From: DAOUJW01 sp034421015
Lineage (GTDB): Bacteria; Chloroflexota; Dehalococcoidia; Lucifugimonadales; UBA2985
Assembly (NCBI GenBank): GCA_034421015.1
Contig: DAOUKT010000034.1
Location: 1-61,630, forward strand
DNA length: 61,630 nucleotides
Direction: 5' to 3'
Numbering within the stretch: the stretch's first letter is position 1; every line of letters begins with the position of its first letter. The notes under the pieces were generated by a model. It was not told the DNA's origin. It did not search any database and saw only the letters and a program-made list of their open reading frames with translations. This document shows positions 23,708 through 32,149 of this stretch, in pieces. A program made the position numbers and the translations under genes.

Positions 23708-26700
23708 CTAGGCCGCACCTGTTACAACAACACCGCCCTCGATCTCAATGCCCGCCTCTCCAACTATTTCTGCAAGGTCGCTGCGCAGCTCCTCGCAGAA
23801 GCTGATTGAGGCAACGGGCATGTCCACCTTGACCAGCTTGCCGTTGGTCTTGATCTTGAGGGCCACCGGGCTTTCGCCGGGGTAGTTGAGCAGCACCTTG
23901 ACCACCTCTCTAAGAAGGTGTTCGTCCTGCCCGGGGTTGGCAGACTCTTCCATCCGTATCCACAGCTTTTGTGGAGGCGCAGAATGAGCGCCGTTCTCCT
24001 GTGCCCTGCCGTTGCTCAACTCAGCCGCGCCGTTTACCGCCTCGTGGCCGTCTCCAGACGCCCCGTTGGCAGTGTGGGTATGCTCTTCGGATGATGCGCC
24101 CTCTGAAACCGCCTGGTACTCAGGTACATAGTCATGGTGTCCATTGGCTTGCTCGGCAGCGCAGCCGGTATCGGCCGGATGGGCTTCCTCGACCGCCGCC
24201 GGCTCATCTGGCGCGGCGGCCTCCTCGTCGTCGATGATGTAGGCTTTGGCTGCGTCGCAGTGCAGCGACAGCTCGCTGTCTCTCTGGCGTATCTTGCCCA
24301 CCACCTCCACCAGGCTCCCCTCGTACCACAGGTCCTGGGTGCGCTCGTAGGCGCTGGGCCACACCATCACCTCAAGGTTCCCGCCCATCAGGTCCAGCAC
24401 GACCGCCGCGAAGGTTTTGCCTTCCCTTGTAAGGCCGGTCCTCTGGGAAGATATCTGGCCCACGACGGTCACGGCTTCGCCAACCATCTCGCTATCGATG
24501 TCGTTGCGGGATATGATCGCGTGGGACTTGGCCCTGAGGGCAACCTCGCTCCAGGGATTCTCCGAAACAAGTGTGCCAAGAAGCTCCCGCTCCCACGCCG
24601 TCTTCTCCTGCTTCGTGACCTCTCCCTCCTCAAGCTCCAGGGCGGCAACCGGCGCAGCGACGGACTCTCCGAACAGATCGAACATCGTCGACTGGCCTGA
24701 GTCCTTCAGCCTGGCTTCGCTCTGGGCAAGGGACAGGATGCGGTCGGCGCTGGCGAGTATCCGGCCTCTATCCCCCATGGAGTCCAGCGCGCCCACCTTA
24801 GAAAGGCTCTCCAGCGCCCGCCGGTTCACGCCGCGCATATCCGCCCTGCGACACAGGTCCTCAACCGATGCGTAGGAGCCGTTCTTCTTCCGCTCCTCCA
24901 CAATTGGCTTGACAGCCGAGGCCCCAACGTTCTTGACGGTCGCCAGTCCAAACCTGATGGCCGGCTTGCCCTGCGAGTTGATGTCAATGGCGAAGTCAAC
25001 CTCGCTTCGGCTCAAGTCGGGCAGGAGCACCGGGATGCCCAGCTGCAGGCACTCGGTGACCGCGCCGGCCACCTTCTCCGCCTGCCCGGCGTGCGCATTC
25101 AACAGGGCCGTCATGTACTCCTCCGGGAAGTTGGCCTTGAAGTACGCCGTCCAGTAGGCTATCAGGGCGTAGCTCACGCTGTGGGCCTTGTTGAAGGCGT
25201 AGCCGGCAAATGGCTCCACAAGCTGGAAAACCTCGTCCGCAAGCTCTTGGGAGAATCCGTTGGCCAGGGCACCCTTGACGAACTTCTCCCGCTCGTCGCG
25301 CATCACCTCCGGGATCTTCTTGCCCATCGCCTTGCGCACAACGTCCGCCTCACCAAGGGTGTATCCGGCAAAGGCCTGGGCTATCAGCAGCACCTGGTCC
25401 TGGTAGACGATCACGCCGTAGGTCTCCTCAAGGATGTCCTTGAGTATCGGGTGGGGATAGCGAATATCGGCCCGGCCGTACTTGGCGTCGATGAAGGTGT
25501 CGATGTGCTCCATCGGCCCGGGGCGGTAGAGGGCGATCATCGCCGCCACGTCTCCCAGGGACGACGGCTTCAGCTTCTTGACGTAGCGCCTCATTCCCGC
25601 GCTCTCAAGCTGGAAGACTCCTGTGGTCTCACCGGACGACAGCAGGGCGAACGTCCCCTCGTCGTTCAGGGGTATGTCTTCAAAGACCAGGTTGACCCCG
25701 CGACGGCTGGTCACCATCCTGCGCGCCTGTTCCAGTATCGTGAGGTTGGTCAGGCCCAGGAGGTCCATCTTGAGCAGCCCCAGCTTGGCAATGGGGTCCA
25801 TTGGGAACTGGGTCATGGCCATATCCTCGGCCGAATCACTGCGCACGGGGCGCTGCAACGGAACGTACTCCACCAGAGGCTCCTTGGATATGACCACACC
25901 GGCAGCGTGGGTGCTCGTGTGGCGGGCCACACCCTCCAGCTTCTTGGCCTTGTCCACCAGGTCCCTCAGGGACTCGTCCGCCTGGTAGACGTCCTTCAGC
26001 TCCGCGCTGGTTTCCACCGCCTCCTCAAGCGAACCTACGCGGAACGGAATCAGCCTCGCGACCCGATCGACGTCGGAGTAGGTCATCCCCAGCGCGCGAC
26101 CCGTGTCGCGGATGGCAGCCTTGGGGCCAAGCGTACCAAAGGTGATGATCTGGGCCACGTGGTCGCCGCCGTACTTCCGGCGCACATAGGCAATCACCTC
26201 GTCGCGTCGGTCGTCCTGGAAGTCCATATCTATGTCCGGCATCTCCCGCCGCTCCAGGTTCAGGAACCGCTCAAAGACCAGCCGGAACTGCAGCGGCTCA
26301 ATGTCCGTAACCCCGAGGCAGTAGAGCACCACGCTCGCGGCGGCGCTGCCACGCACCCCGAAGATAATGCCGCTCTCACGGGCAAACGCTGCTATGTCCC
26401 ACACAACCAGGATGTAGTTGCTGAACTGGGTGTTCCTGATGACGTCCAACTCATACTCAAGCCGCCGCCGCGCCTCCTCCGACGGGTTGCCGTACCGGCG
26501 CTCCATGCCCTCGCGGCAGAGACGGGCCAGGTACTCGTCGGCGTTCATGCCGTCCGGTGGCTTGTACTCCGGCAGCCGCAGCTGGCTGAAGTCCAGCTCC
26601 AGGTGGCACATGTCCGCGATCCTGCCGGTGTTGGCGACCGCCTCAGGGACGTCGGCGAATATCTCTTCCATCTCAGACGGGCTCTTGAGATAGTAGGAGT

Positions 26701-27424
26701 CGTCGGTCATCCTGAGGCGCTTGTCGTCCAGGATGTTGGTGTTGGTGTGGATGCAGATCAGAATGTCCTGAATCGAGGCGTCTTCCTTGTGGATGTAGTG
26801 GCAATCGTTGGTTGCCACCAGGGGCAGTCCGGTCTCGCGGCTCATGTCGATCAGGGCCTTGTTCAGCATCGGGAGGTCCGGGACGTCTGCGTGACGCTGC
26901 AGCTCCAGGTAGAAGTCCCCGAACGTGTTCTTGTACCACATGGCGACATCCAGGGCCTGCTGCGTCTGTCCCTCAATGATGAGGCGCGGCACCTCAGCCG
27001 TTGGGCAGCCTGAGAAGGCGATCAGGCCGCCTGCGTGGGCCTCAAGCAGCTCCTTGTCCACCCGTGGCTTGTAGTAGAAACCCTCCAGGTGAGACAGGGA
27101 TGAGAGCTTCAGCAGGTTCCGGTACCCCTCCATGTCCTTTGCGAGGAGCAGGAGATGGTACGGGCTCTTGTCGGCGGTTCCCTTCCTGTGGCGGCTCTCC
27201 TGGGCGAGGTAGGCCTCCAGCCCTATGATGGGCTTGATGCCGGCCTCCTTGCACTCCGTGTAGAACTCGATGGCCCCGTACAGACCGCCGTGGTCCGTGA
27301 TTGCAAGGGTGTCCATACCCAGGTCCTTGGCGCGTTGCACCATCGGGCTGATGCGGCTGAGGCCGTCCAGCAGGCTGTACTCGGTGTGGTTGTGAAGATG
27401 GGTGAACACTGTTGCCTCTGACAA
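23708..27424 (-). CDS. dnaE: DNA polymerase III alpha subunit
   Basis: A 1238-residue replicative polymerase of the DnaE1 type. The PHP domain starts THLHNHTEYSLLDG and contains ITDHGGLYGA. The palm has GVRGSAAAS and the catalytic PDIDMDF. Further motifs are HTSTHAAGVVIS, VFQLESAGMRRYVKKL, ALYRPGPMEHID and YGVIVYQDQ. The OB fold (AVTVVGQISSQR) lies near residue 1000. An Ala/Glu/Asn/His-rich low-complexity linker of about 90 residues then separates it from a short alpha/beta tail. The start is TTG; a GTG five codons later, with AGAGG in front, is equally possible. A -10-like TATAAT lies at 27436-27441. No other replication gene is adjacent. Confidence 0.96.
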   Translation of the reverse strand: MSEATVFTHLHNHTEYSLLDGLSRISPMVQRAKDLGMDTLAITDHGGLYGAIEFYTECKEAGIKPIIGLEAYLAQESRHRKGTADKSPYHLLLLAKDMEGYRNLLKLSSLSHLEGFYYKPRVDKELLEAHAGGLIAFSGCPTAEVPRLIIEGQTQQALDVAMWYKNTFGDFYLELQRHADVPDLPMLNKALIDMSRETGLPLVATNDCHYIHKEDASIQDILICIHTNTNILDDKRLRMTDDSYYLKSPSEMEEIFADVPEAVANTGRIADMCHLELDFSQLRLPEYKPPDGMNADEYLARLCREGMERRYGNPSEEARRRLEYELDVIRNTQFSNYILVVWDIAAFARESGIIFGVRGSAAASVVLYCLGVTDIEPLQFRLVFERFLNLERREMPDIDMDFQDDRRDEVIAYVRRKYGGDHVAQIITFGTLGPKAAIRDTGRALGMTYSDVDRVARLIPFRVGSLEEAVETSAELKDVYQADESLRDLVDKAKKLEGVARHTSTHAAGVVISKEPLVEYVPLQRPVRSDSAEDMAMTQFPMDPIAKLGLLKMDLLGLTNLTILEQARRMVTSRRGVNLVFEDIPLNDEGTFALLSSGETTGVFQLESAGMRRYVKKLKPSSLGDVAAMIALYRPGPMEHIDTFIDAKYGRADIRYPHPILKDILEETYGVIVYQDQVLLIAQAFAGYTLGEADVVRKAMGKKIPEVMRDEREKFVKGALANGFSQELADEVFQLVEPFAGYAFNKAHSVSYALIAYWTAYFKANFPEEYMTALLNAHAGQAEKVAGAVTECLQLGIPVLLPDLSRSEVDFAIDINSQGKPAIRFGLATVKNVGASAVKPIVEERKKNGSYASVEDLCRRADMRGVNRRALESLSKVGALDSMGDRGRILASADRILSLAQSEARLKDSGQSTMFDLFGESVAAPVAALELEEGEVTKQEKTAWERELLGTLVSENPWSEVALRAKSHAIISRNDIDSEMVGEAVTVVGQISSQRTGLTREGKTFAAVVLDLMGGNLEVMVWPSAYERTQDLWYEGSLVEVVGKIRQRDSELSLHCDAAKAYIIDDEEAAAPDEPAAVEEAHPADTGCAAEQANGHHDYVPEYQAVSEGASSEEHTHTANGASGDGHEAVNGAAELSNGRAQENGAHSAPPQKLWIRMEESANPGQDEHLLREVVKVLLNYPGESPVALKIKTNGKLVKVDMPVASISFCEELRSDLAEIVGEAGIEIEGGVVVTGAA

Positions 27425-27665
27425 AAACTCCCGTGATTATAGCACCCTGGAAAGCGCTCTCCACAAGATGTTGTGGTGCTATTTTACAATAAAATCCGGC
27501 TAAGCTCTTTATGTCGGCTCGCCAATATCCTAGTATTACAGTAGACTGCGGATTGTAAACGGGCAACTGGCGCACCACCCGAAAGGCAACTACATTGAAC
27601 GACTACTTTCCTTACAACCTACCGCGAGTAGATGGCCGGCAGCTAATTGGAAATCGTCGCTGTGG

Positions 27666-27671
27666 TATAAT
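27666..27671 (+). promoter_or_regulatory. Extended -10 element before hicBA
   Basis: TGTGGTATAAT includes a TGn extension and a consensus -10, about 45 nt before the hicB start. The rest of 27425-27716 holds the dnaE promoter region. It also holds a short stretch at 27596-27625 that resembles the 5' end of the broken methyltransferase gene downstream. Confidence 0.5.
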
Positions 27672-27716
27672 GGCGCGTATCAGAAAGGCAGTTTGAAGGT
27701 GGTTGAGTAAAGCAAG

Positions 27717-27962
27717 ATGATAGTGAGGATCCCTTTGGTCCTAGAGCCTCAGCCCGAAGGCGGCTACACCGTTACTTCTCCATTGCTGCCGGAGCTAATA
27801 ACCGAGGGCGATACCGTGGCCGAAGCCCTAGCAAATGTGGGGGACGCTTTTGCGGCGGTGACGGAGATTTACGAGGACCGGGGACGTCCATTACCTTCGA
27901 GCATATACGTAGACGACGCCAGCGGTCCGGTGTCTGTCGAGGCCATAGTCTCCGTACCGTGA
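27717..27962 (+). CDS. hicB: HicB-type antitoxin
   Basis: An 81-residue protein with the partial RNase H-like HicB fold: IPLVLEPQPEGGYTVTSPLLPELITEGDTVAEALANVGDA. GGYTV, then a Pro-rich loop, then EGDT is the family signature. No separate C-terminal DNA-binding domain is present, which is common in short HicB proteins. It precedes hicA with a 4-nt GTGA overlap. The B-before-A order is the less common arrangement. It should neutralise HicA and control the promoter. Confidence 0.87.
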   Translation: MIVRIPLVLEPQPEGGYTVTSPLLPELITEGDTVAEALANVGDAFAAVTEIYEDRGRPLPSSIYVDDASGPVSVEAIVSVP

Positions 27963-28171
27963 GATACAAGGATGCCGCTCGTAAGCTGACAGAGCTCGGA
28001 TGCTACGAGATTCCCAGGCGCGGAGGCGGTTCTCACAGAAAATGGTTTAACCCGGAAGCGCAACAGGATGCAATACTGCCTGACCATGGGACGCGCGATC
28101 TGAAAATCGGGACTCTGCGCTCGGCAATCAGGCAGCTGGGAATAGACTGGAATGAGTTTCAGGAACGGTGA
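27959..28171 (+). CDS. hicA: HicA-type mRNA interferase toxin
   Basis: A 70-residue dsRBD-fold toxin. The catalytic His26 lies in RRGGGSHRKWFNP, and later motifs are ILPDHGTRDLKIGTLRSAIRQLGI. These are all standard HicA features. When freed, HicA cuts mRNAs without needing the ribosome. The GTG start lies in the hicB stop codon. Directly downstream, starting 11 nt after the stop, comes the broken methyltransferase gene. Confidence 0.9.
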   Translation: MRYKDAARKLTELGCYEIPRRGGGSHRKWFNPEAQQDAILPDHGTRDLKIGTLRSAIRQLGIDWNEFQER

Positions 28172-28181
28172 GGCATCAACG

Positions 28182-28911
28182 TTGAACGACAATTTCCCTC
28201 CCACCTATGGCGAGCGAATAGCAGATATCTACGATGAGCCTCACCAAGAGCTTCCTGGCTTGGAACCTATGGTGGACACTGGCGGAGCTAGCGCAAGGAG
28301 GCCGAGCGCTGGAGTTGGGCATTGACACGGGGCGCGTGGCCTTACCGCTGGCAGAGAGCGGCGTGGAAGTAAACGGCAGACTCCTCAGAGGCTATGGTGG
28401 CTAAGCTCAGGGCTAAAGAGGGCGGTGAACAGATAACCGTGACCATTGGGGACTTCGCAGACATTCGTCTAGATGATAGGTACTCCCTGGTTTTCGCAGT
28501 CTTCAACACATTCTTAGCACTCTCCTCCCAGAAGGAGCAAGTGCGATGCTTTCGCAATGTAGCGGAGTGCCTCACAGAGGATGGAATATTCGTTATCGAG
28601 GCGTTTGTCCCATATCTTACGCGGTTCACCCGGAACCAGAGGATCTCTGCTACAAGGGTGGAAGTTGACAGGGTAATGCTGGACGTAAGACGACACGATC
28701 CGGTCAACCAGCGTCATACGGCACAGCTAATAGTCATCACTGAAGAGGGTACCCAACTAGTGCCAACCAGATGCGCTATGCGTGGCCCTCGGAGCTGGAC
28801 CTGATGGCACAACTAGCGGGTATGAAGCTCCAGGAACGCTGGGGTTCATTTCAGCGCGATCCCTTCACAGGCGCTAGCGGAAACCACGTCTCGGTCTATG
28901 TAAAGGCGTGA
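28182..28911 (+). pseudogene. Class I SAM-dependent methyltransferase, frameshifted
   Basis: The pieces of one protein are spread over different frames. TTG at 28182 opens NDNFPPTYGERIADIYDE up to MVD. A shift near 28276 then leads to LAELAQGGRALELGIDTGRVALPLAESGVEV, the SAM-binding motif I. A second shift near 28372 leads to SSEAMVAKLRAK and VTIGDFADIRLDDRYSLVFAVFNTF (motif IV). A third near 28764 restores the C-terminal MRYAWPSELDLMAQLAGMKL and SVYVKA. Three shifts in 730 bp point to a decayed gene, although sequencing error cannot be ruled out. When intact it would be about 240 residues. The substrate is unknown. Its 5' end is echoed upstream of hicBA. Confidence 0.7.
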
Positions 28912-28918
28912 TTAACCA

Positions 28919-29728
28919 CTATCTCCCCTTGTAGACCGGCTGGCGCTTCTCCATGAACGCCCTGACCGCCTCCCTGCGGTCCTCGCTGTTGGCGGAGGGG
29001 CCGTTGGACGCGCGCTCGACGGGGTAGATCTCCTCCAGGTCAGCGTCGTGCCTGTAGAGGAGTTTCTTGGTGGAGCGGGAGACAATGGGCGGATTGGAAG
29101 CAATGGTCTGGGCAAGCTCCATCGCATCCTCCAGGAGCATTTCGGCGGGAACAACCCTGTTCACAAGACCCTTCTCCAGGGCCCACTGCGCATCGTAGAC
29201 GCTGCCAGTGAGGGCCATCTCCATAGCGATGCCGTAACCCACCAGCCTGGGAAGGGTGTAGGAGACCGAGCTGTCCGGGACGAGAGAACGCCGGATGAAC
29301 ACGCAGCTGAACCTCGCGGCCTCGGAGGCAATGCGAATGTCGCTGGCAAGGACTACTCCCAAGCCGCCGCCTGCCGCCACGCCGTTGACCGCCGCTATCA
29401 CCGGCTGAGGAATGCGCCGCAAATGAGGCGTCAGCTCCGACACCCCCGCGGGCATTCCGGACCGCTGCAGAGGAGTGGCGCCCCCGCCCTGACCCTCCAG
29501 GGAGTTCTGCATCTGGCCTACGTCCGCGCCTGAGCAGAAGCCCCGGCCTGCGCCTGTGATAATCAGCGCGCGGATGTCCAGGTCGTCCGCCACCTCGTCA
29601 AGGGCGTTGTGGAAGTCCAGCGCAAGGGCGGTGTTGAGGGCGTTCAGCCTCTCCGGTCGATTAAGGGTAATGGTTGCGACGTGGCCCGTTTTCTCAAGGT
29701 TCAGAACCGTGTACTCACCCGCTGCCAT
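28919..29728 (-). CDS. Enoyl-CoA hydratase/isomerase family protein (crotonase 2)
   Basis: A 269-residue crotonase. It contains ATITLNRPERLNALNTALALDF, the oxyanion-hole GAGRGFCSGADV and AVNGVAAGGGLGVVLASDIRIAS, followed by RRSLVPDSSVSYTLPRLVG. Its close paralogue lies directly upstream on the same strand. The C terminus (AVRAFMEKRQPVYKGR) is shared with that gene. The pair arose by duplication, and the SLVPD segment is close to that of the PaaG/isomerase branch. The start has CAGGAGGTG 8 nt upstream. A 135-bp space with a terminator separates it from its paralogue, so the two are probably transcribed separately. Confidence 0.87.
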   Translation of the reverse strand: MAAGEYTVLNLEKTGHVATITLNRPERLNALNTALALDFHNALDEVADDLDIRALIITGAGRGFCSGADVGQMQNSLEGQGGGATPLQRSGMPAGVSELTPHLRRIPQPVIAAVNGVAAGGGLGVVLASDIRIASEAARFSCVFIRRSLVPDSSVSYTLPRLVGYGIAMEMALTGSVYDAQWALEKGLVNRVVPAEMLLEDAMELAQTIASNPPIVSRSTKKLLYRHDADLEEIYPVERASNGPSANSEDRREAVRAFMEKRQPVYKGR

Positions 29729-29795
29729 AGCAACTCACCTCCTGAATGAGTGGGCGCTCCCGCGCGCCCGGGACTAGGGTATCCATAAAAGAGAA

Positions 29796-29852
29796 CACCC
29801 TCCTCGATGTACTGCCCAACCCGTAAACGGGTGTAGCAGATGGAGGAGGGTG
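29796..29852 (-). terminator. Intrinsic terminator between the two crotonase genes
   Basis: CACCCTCCTC (29796-29805) pairs with GAGGAGGGTG (29843-29852). An inner hairpin ACCCGTAAACGGGT sits in the loop. On the minus strand TTCTCTTTTA follows, so it ends the transcript of the gene at 29864-30655. Confidence 0.72.
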
Positions 29853-29863
29853 CGAATGAATCC

Positions 29864-30655
29864 TTATATGCCCTTGAAGACCGGCTCCCTCTTCTCCAGG
29901 AACGACCTTACAGCCTCCAGCCTGTCCTCGCTGCCGTAGGCCGGGGCGTTGGCGGCGCTCTCCAGATGCAGGACATTCTCAAGGTCGCCGTCGTGAATGT
30001 GGACGAGCTGCTTGATGGAGCGGACGCAGATCGGGGGGTTGGACGCAATGGTATGGGCCAACTCCATGGCTTCGTCCAGAAGCCTCTCCGCCGGAACAAC
30101 CTTGTTGACAAGGCCCTTCTCCAGCGCCCATTGGGCATCGTAGACGTTGCCCGTAAGGGCCATCTCCATCGCGAGCCCCTTGCCGAGCAGCCGGAGCATC
30201 GTAAACGATGAGCCTGTGTCCGGGACCAGGGATCGCTTCACGAAGATGCAGGAGAACCTGGCCGCCTCAGACGCGATGCGTATGTCGGAGGCCAGCGCCA
30301 CTCCGAACCCCGCGCCCGCCGACACCCCGTTCACAGCAGCGATCACCGGCTGGGGAATGCGCTGCAGGTGCGGCGCAAGTGCCGTAATGCCGGGTCCCTC
30401 CGGGGCCGGTGCGGCGTTCCCCTGCAGGGACTCAAGCTGCCTGTTCACGTCCGCCCCGGAGCAGAAACCTCTACCGGCTCCGGTAATGACCACGGCTCGT
30501 ATGTCCAGGTCATCGGCAATCTCATCAAGGGCCGCATGGAAGTCGGCAACCAGCGGTGGATTGAGGGCGTTCAGCTTTTCCGGCCTGTTCAGGGTAATTG
30601 TAGCGATGTGGCCGGAGCGCTCAAGGTTCAGCAATTCGTAGGTTCGTGCTGCCAT
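29864..30655 (-). CDS. Enoyl-CoA hydratase/isomerase family protein (crotonase 3)
   Basis: A 263-residue crotonase, paralogous to the gene immediately downstream. The same motifs are present: ATITLNRPEKLNALNPPL, GAGRGFCSGADVN and AVNGVSAGAGFGVALASDIRIAS, followed by KRSLVPDTGSSFTMLRLLG. Both paralogues keep YDAQWALEKGLVN and the C-terminal EKREPVFKG. The start codon has GGAGGAGG in front. The 269-bp space upstream is rich in inverted repeats and lacks another gene. The substrate is not predictable. With the acyl-CoA dehydrogenases elsewhere in the window it could take part in beta-oxidation of unusual acyl-CoAs. Confidence 0.87.
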   Translation of the reverse strand: MAARTYELLNLERSGHIATITLNRPEKLNALNPPLVADFHAALDEIADDLDIRAVVITGAGRGFCSGADVNRQLESLQGNAAPAPEGPGITALAPHLQRIPQPVIAAVNGVSAGAGFGVALASDIRIASEAARFSCIFVKRSLVPDTGSSFTMLRLLGKGLAMEMALTGNVYDAQWALEKGLVNKVVPAERLLDEAMELAHTIASNPPICVRSIKQLVHIHDGDLENVLHLESAANAPAYGSEDRLEAVRSFLEKREPVFKGI

Positions 30656-30845
30656 GTTGATACACCTCCTCCCGATTTCTCATGCGATAGCAAAGACAAG
30701 AAGCCAGTCTGCAAGTCAAGGGGACAGAGTACCTCGCCTACGGCCCCCAGCCTCGTTGCCGGAACAGAGCTATGGGCTGGCGTCCCACCTGACGGAATAT
30801 ACCGATCCGGTTGACAGGACTGGCGGCCTATGGATGCAAGCGATT

Positions 30846-30899
30846 GAGTCGCCAAGGAGAGCAGGGTTGACTTCGGCAACCTGCCACCTCCGGCGATTG
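30846..30899 (-). other. Extended imperfect hairpin upstream of crotonase 3
   Basis: On the minus strand CGCC-GGAG...GCAGG-TTG folds onto CAA-CCCTGC...CTCC-TTGGCG, with a small bulge in each segment and a loop of about 7 nt. It lies in a non-coding stretch between the DUF5679-type gene and crotonase 3. A second pairing, CCAGCC with GGCTGG, lies nearer the gene (30745-30785). No U run follows, so a simple terminator is unlikely. A structured leader is possible. Confidence 0.35.
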
Positions 30900-30924
30900 G
30901 CTGTGAAGTCCAGCTTATACCGAA

Positions 30925-31068
30925 CTAGGCAGCCTTACCGATCCGGAACATCTTTGTGTTGCAGACTGGACAAACACCCTGTGTGGCCGGGCGACCATTT
31001 TTCATGGTTATGGCCTGGGGATTGCTCATCTCCCTCTTGGACCGGCACTTCACACAATACGCTTCCAT
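30925..31068 (-). CDS. DUF5679-type mini zinc-ribbon protein
   Basis: A 47-residue protein that opens MEAYCVKCRSKREM and has the central GRPATQGVCPVCNTKMFRIGKAA. Two CxxC pairs (residues 5/8 and 33/36) should bind one zinc ion. The sequence matches the small conserved proteins grouped as DUF5679, whose role is unknown. GGGGAGG lies 6 nt before the ATG. It is too short for many gene finders but has good codon structure and a clear family pattern. No partner gene is adjacent. Confidence 0.85.
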   Translation of the reverse strand: MEAYCVKCRSKREMSNPQAITMKNGRPATQGVCPVCNTKMFRIGKAA

Positions 31069-31218
31069 GGAATACCTCCCCAAAAAGTGGTATTGGATAT
31101 TCTACACTATACTTGAAGGTAAGTCAGCCACTTGCACGCCTATTTTCAAGCTTGCGCATAATTGAGCAGCAAGCGGCAGACTGAACTAAACCCCAATCAA
31201 GCCCAACCGCCGGGATAC

Positions 31219-31602
31219 CTATTGCTCCGCGGGCACCACGCCTGAGGCGTCGGCAAGAAGAAGGTAAGGTTCTCCCCACTGGTGAGGGCTCTCCACGCTC
31301 CACTCCTCATCGGAATGGACGGGCTTGAAGCGAACGCCCCAGTCGCCGCCGTATAGCAGGCAGGCCGCGCCCTCGCCGGAGTCTGAGACTGGCACGTAGT
31401 AGGCGGGGCATGGGCTGCCTTCGCCGTCGCTCTGCCAGCCCGTAACCCAGTGCAGCTCCTCCGGCCCGGCGGGACCGGCAACCATCGCCTGGATGACCCG
31501 GACGGACGCCCCCAGTGTCTCGTAGGTGCGCATCGGCAGGCCGTAGCAGTTGTCGTTGTCCTCCACCTCCACGTCTATCCACCCGGTCCTCTCCGCCGTC
31601 AC
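31219..31602 (-). CDS. Hypothetical protein, translationally coupled
   Basis: A 127-residue protein of unknown family, rich in Trp, Tyr, Glu and Gly. WIDVEVEDNDNCYGLPMRTYETLGASV opens it, and the middle holds several short beta-like segments (YYVPVSDSGEGAACLLYGG, WGVRFKPV). No signal peptide, membrane segment or cysteine motif is present. Its GTG overlaps the stop of the upstream small gene (GTGA), so the two proteins are probably made in equal amounts. The small acidic partner may bind it. No function can be stated. Confidence 0.6.
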   Translation of the reverse strand: MTAERTGWIDVEVEDNDNCYGLPMRTYETLGASVRVIQAMVAGPAGPEELHWVTGWQSDGEGSPCPAYYVPVSDSGEGAACLLYGGDWGVRFKPVHSDEEWSVESPHQWGEPYLLLADASGVVPAEQ

Positions 31603-31847
31603 TCCTCCACCTCAAAGCCCAGACTCTCCAGCTCCTCCCTGAGCCTGGCTGCCCACTCCTCTGCAGACGCCGACTCAGGGACGACAATCTCGACTTCCCC
31701 GCCCGGGAGCAGGCGCACGGCCCCGGGGTCCTCCTTGCCAAGGGGGACCGAGATGCTCTCCCGATCGATGCCCATTGCGTCAGTGACCTCGAATATGAGG
31801 CCCATGTCCTCCATCCCAATCATGCCTTCGACCATGTATTGTCCCAT
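31599..31847 (-). CDS. Small acidic hypothetical protein
   Basis: An 82-residue protein that starts with a Met-rich segment (MGQYMVEGMIGMEDMGLIFEV). It then has beta-strand-like ISVPLGKE and VRLLPGGEVEIVVPE and a C-terminal helix (ASAEEWAARLREELESLGFEVEE). It is acidic and likely cytoplasmic. It forms a two-gene unit with the following gene through a 4-nt overlap. No family was recognised. Confidence 0.58.
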   Translation of the reverse strand: MGQYMVEGMIGMEDMGLIFEVTDAMGIDRESISVPLGKEDPGAVRLLPGGEVEIVVPESASAEEWAARLREELESLGFEVEE

Positions 31848-31916
31848 CCATGCACAGGTATGGTGGAATATTAGTGGGATGCCAACAGGCCGTCAACAGA
31901 TGACATGGTTGGATAC

Positions 31917-32004
31917 TCTCTATACGTGTTGGTAACGCCAACGCCGGTTGGGGCCAACTCCCTTCCCGCTCATGGTGAGCCCGTCGAACCATTTGAGCGG
32001 GAAG
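31917..32004 (+). repeat. Dispersed REP-like element (CTCATGGTGAGC family), copy A
   Basis: The element runs from CTCTATACGTGTTGGTAAC to TTTGAGCGGGAAG. It contains two nested palindromic parts, CCCGCTCATGGTGAGC and the returning TTTGAGCGGG. Related copies lie at 45172-45260 (inverted) and 49383-49474. It fills most of the 300-bp gap 31848-32149 between divergent transcription units, and no gene is visible there. Confidence 0.75.
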
Positions 32005-32149
32005 ATTAACTCGCTGGCTATAATAGAAAAGCCCTGCCCTTGGCGAACGTCCACTTTAATTCACCCCTGCTATCGTTTATCATTGAGTCTCGGAATAGCC
32101 GCCGGATCGCGCAGTGACATCCCGGGACGCCCCGCATCGGAGGTCATGT

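Noticed and set aside
30700..30800. c-di-GMP-I or T-box riboswitch
   Set aside because: Only a short GGTGGGACGC-like stretch is shared; the second conserved half and the pairing needed are missing.
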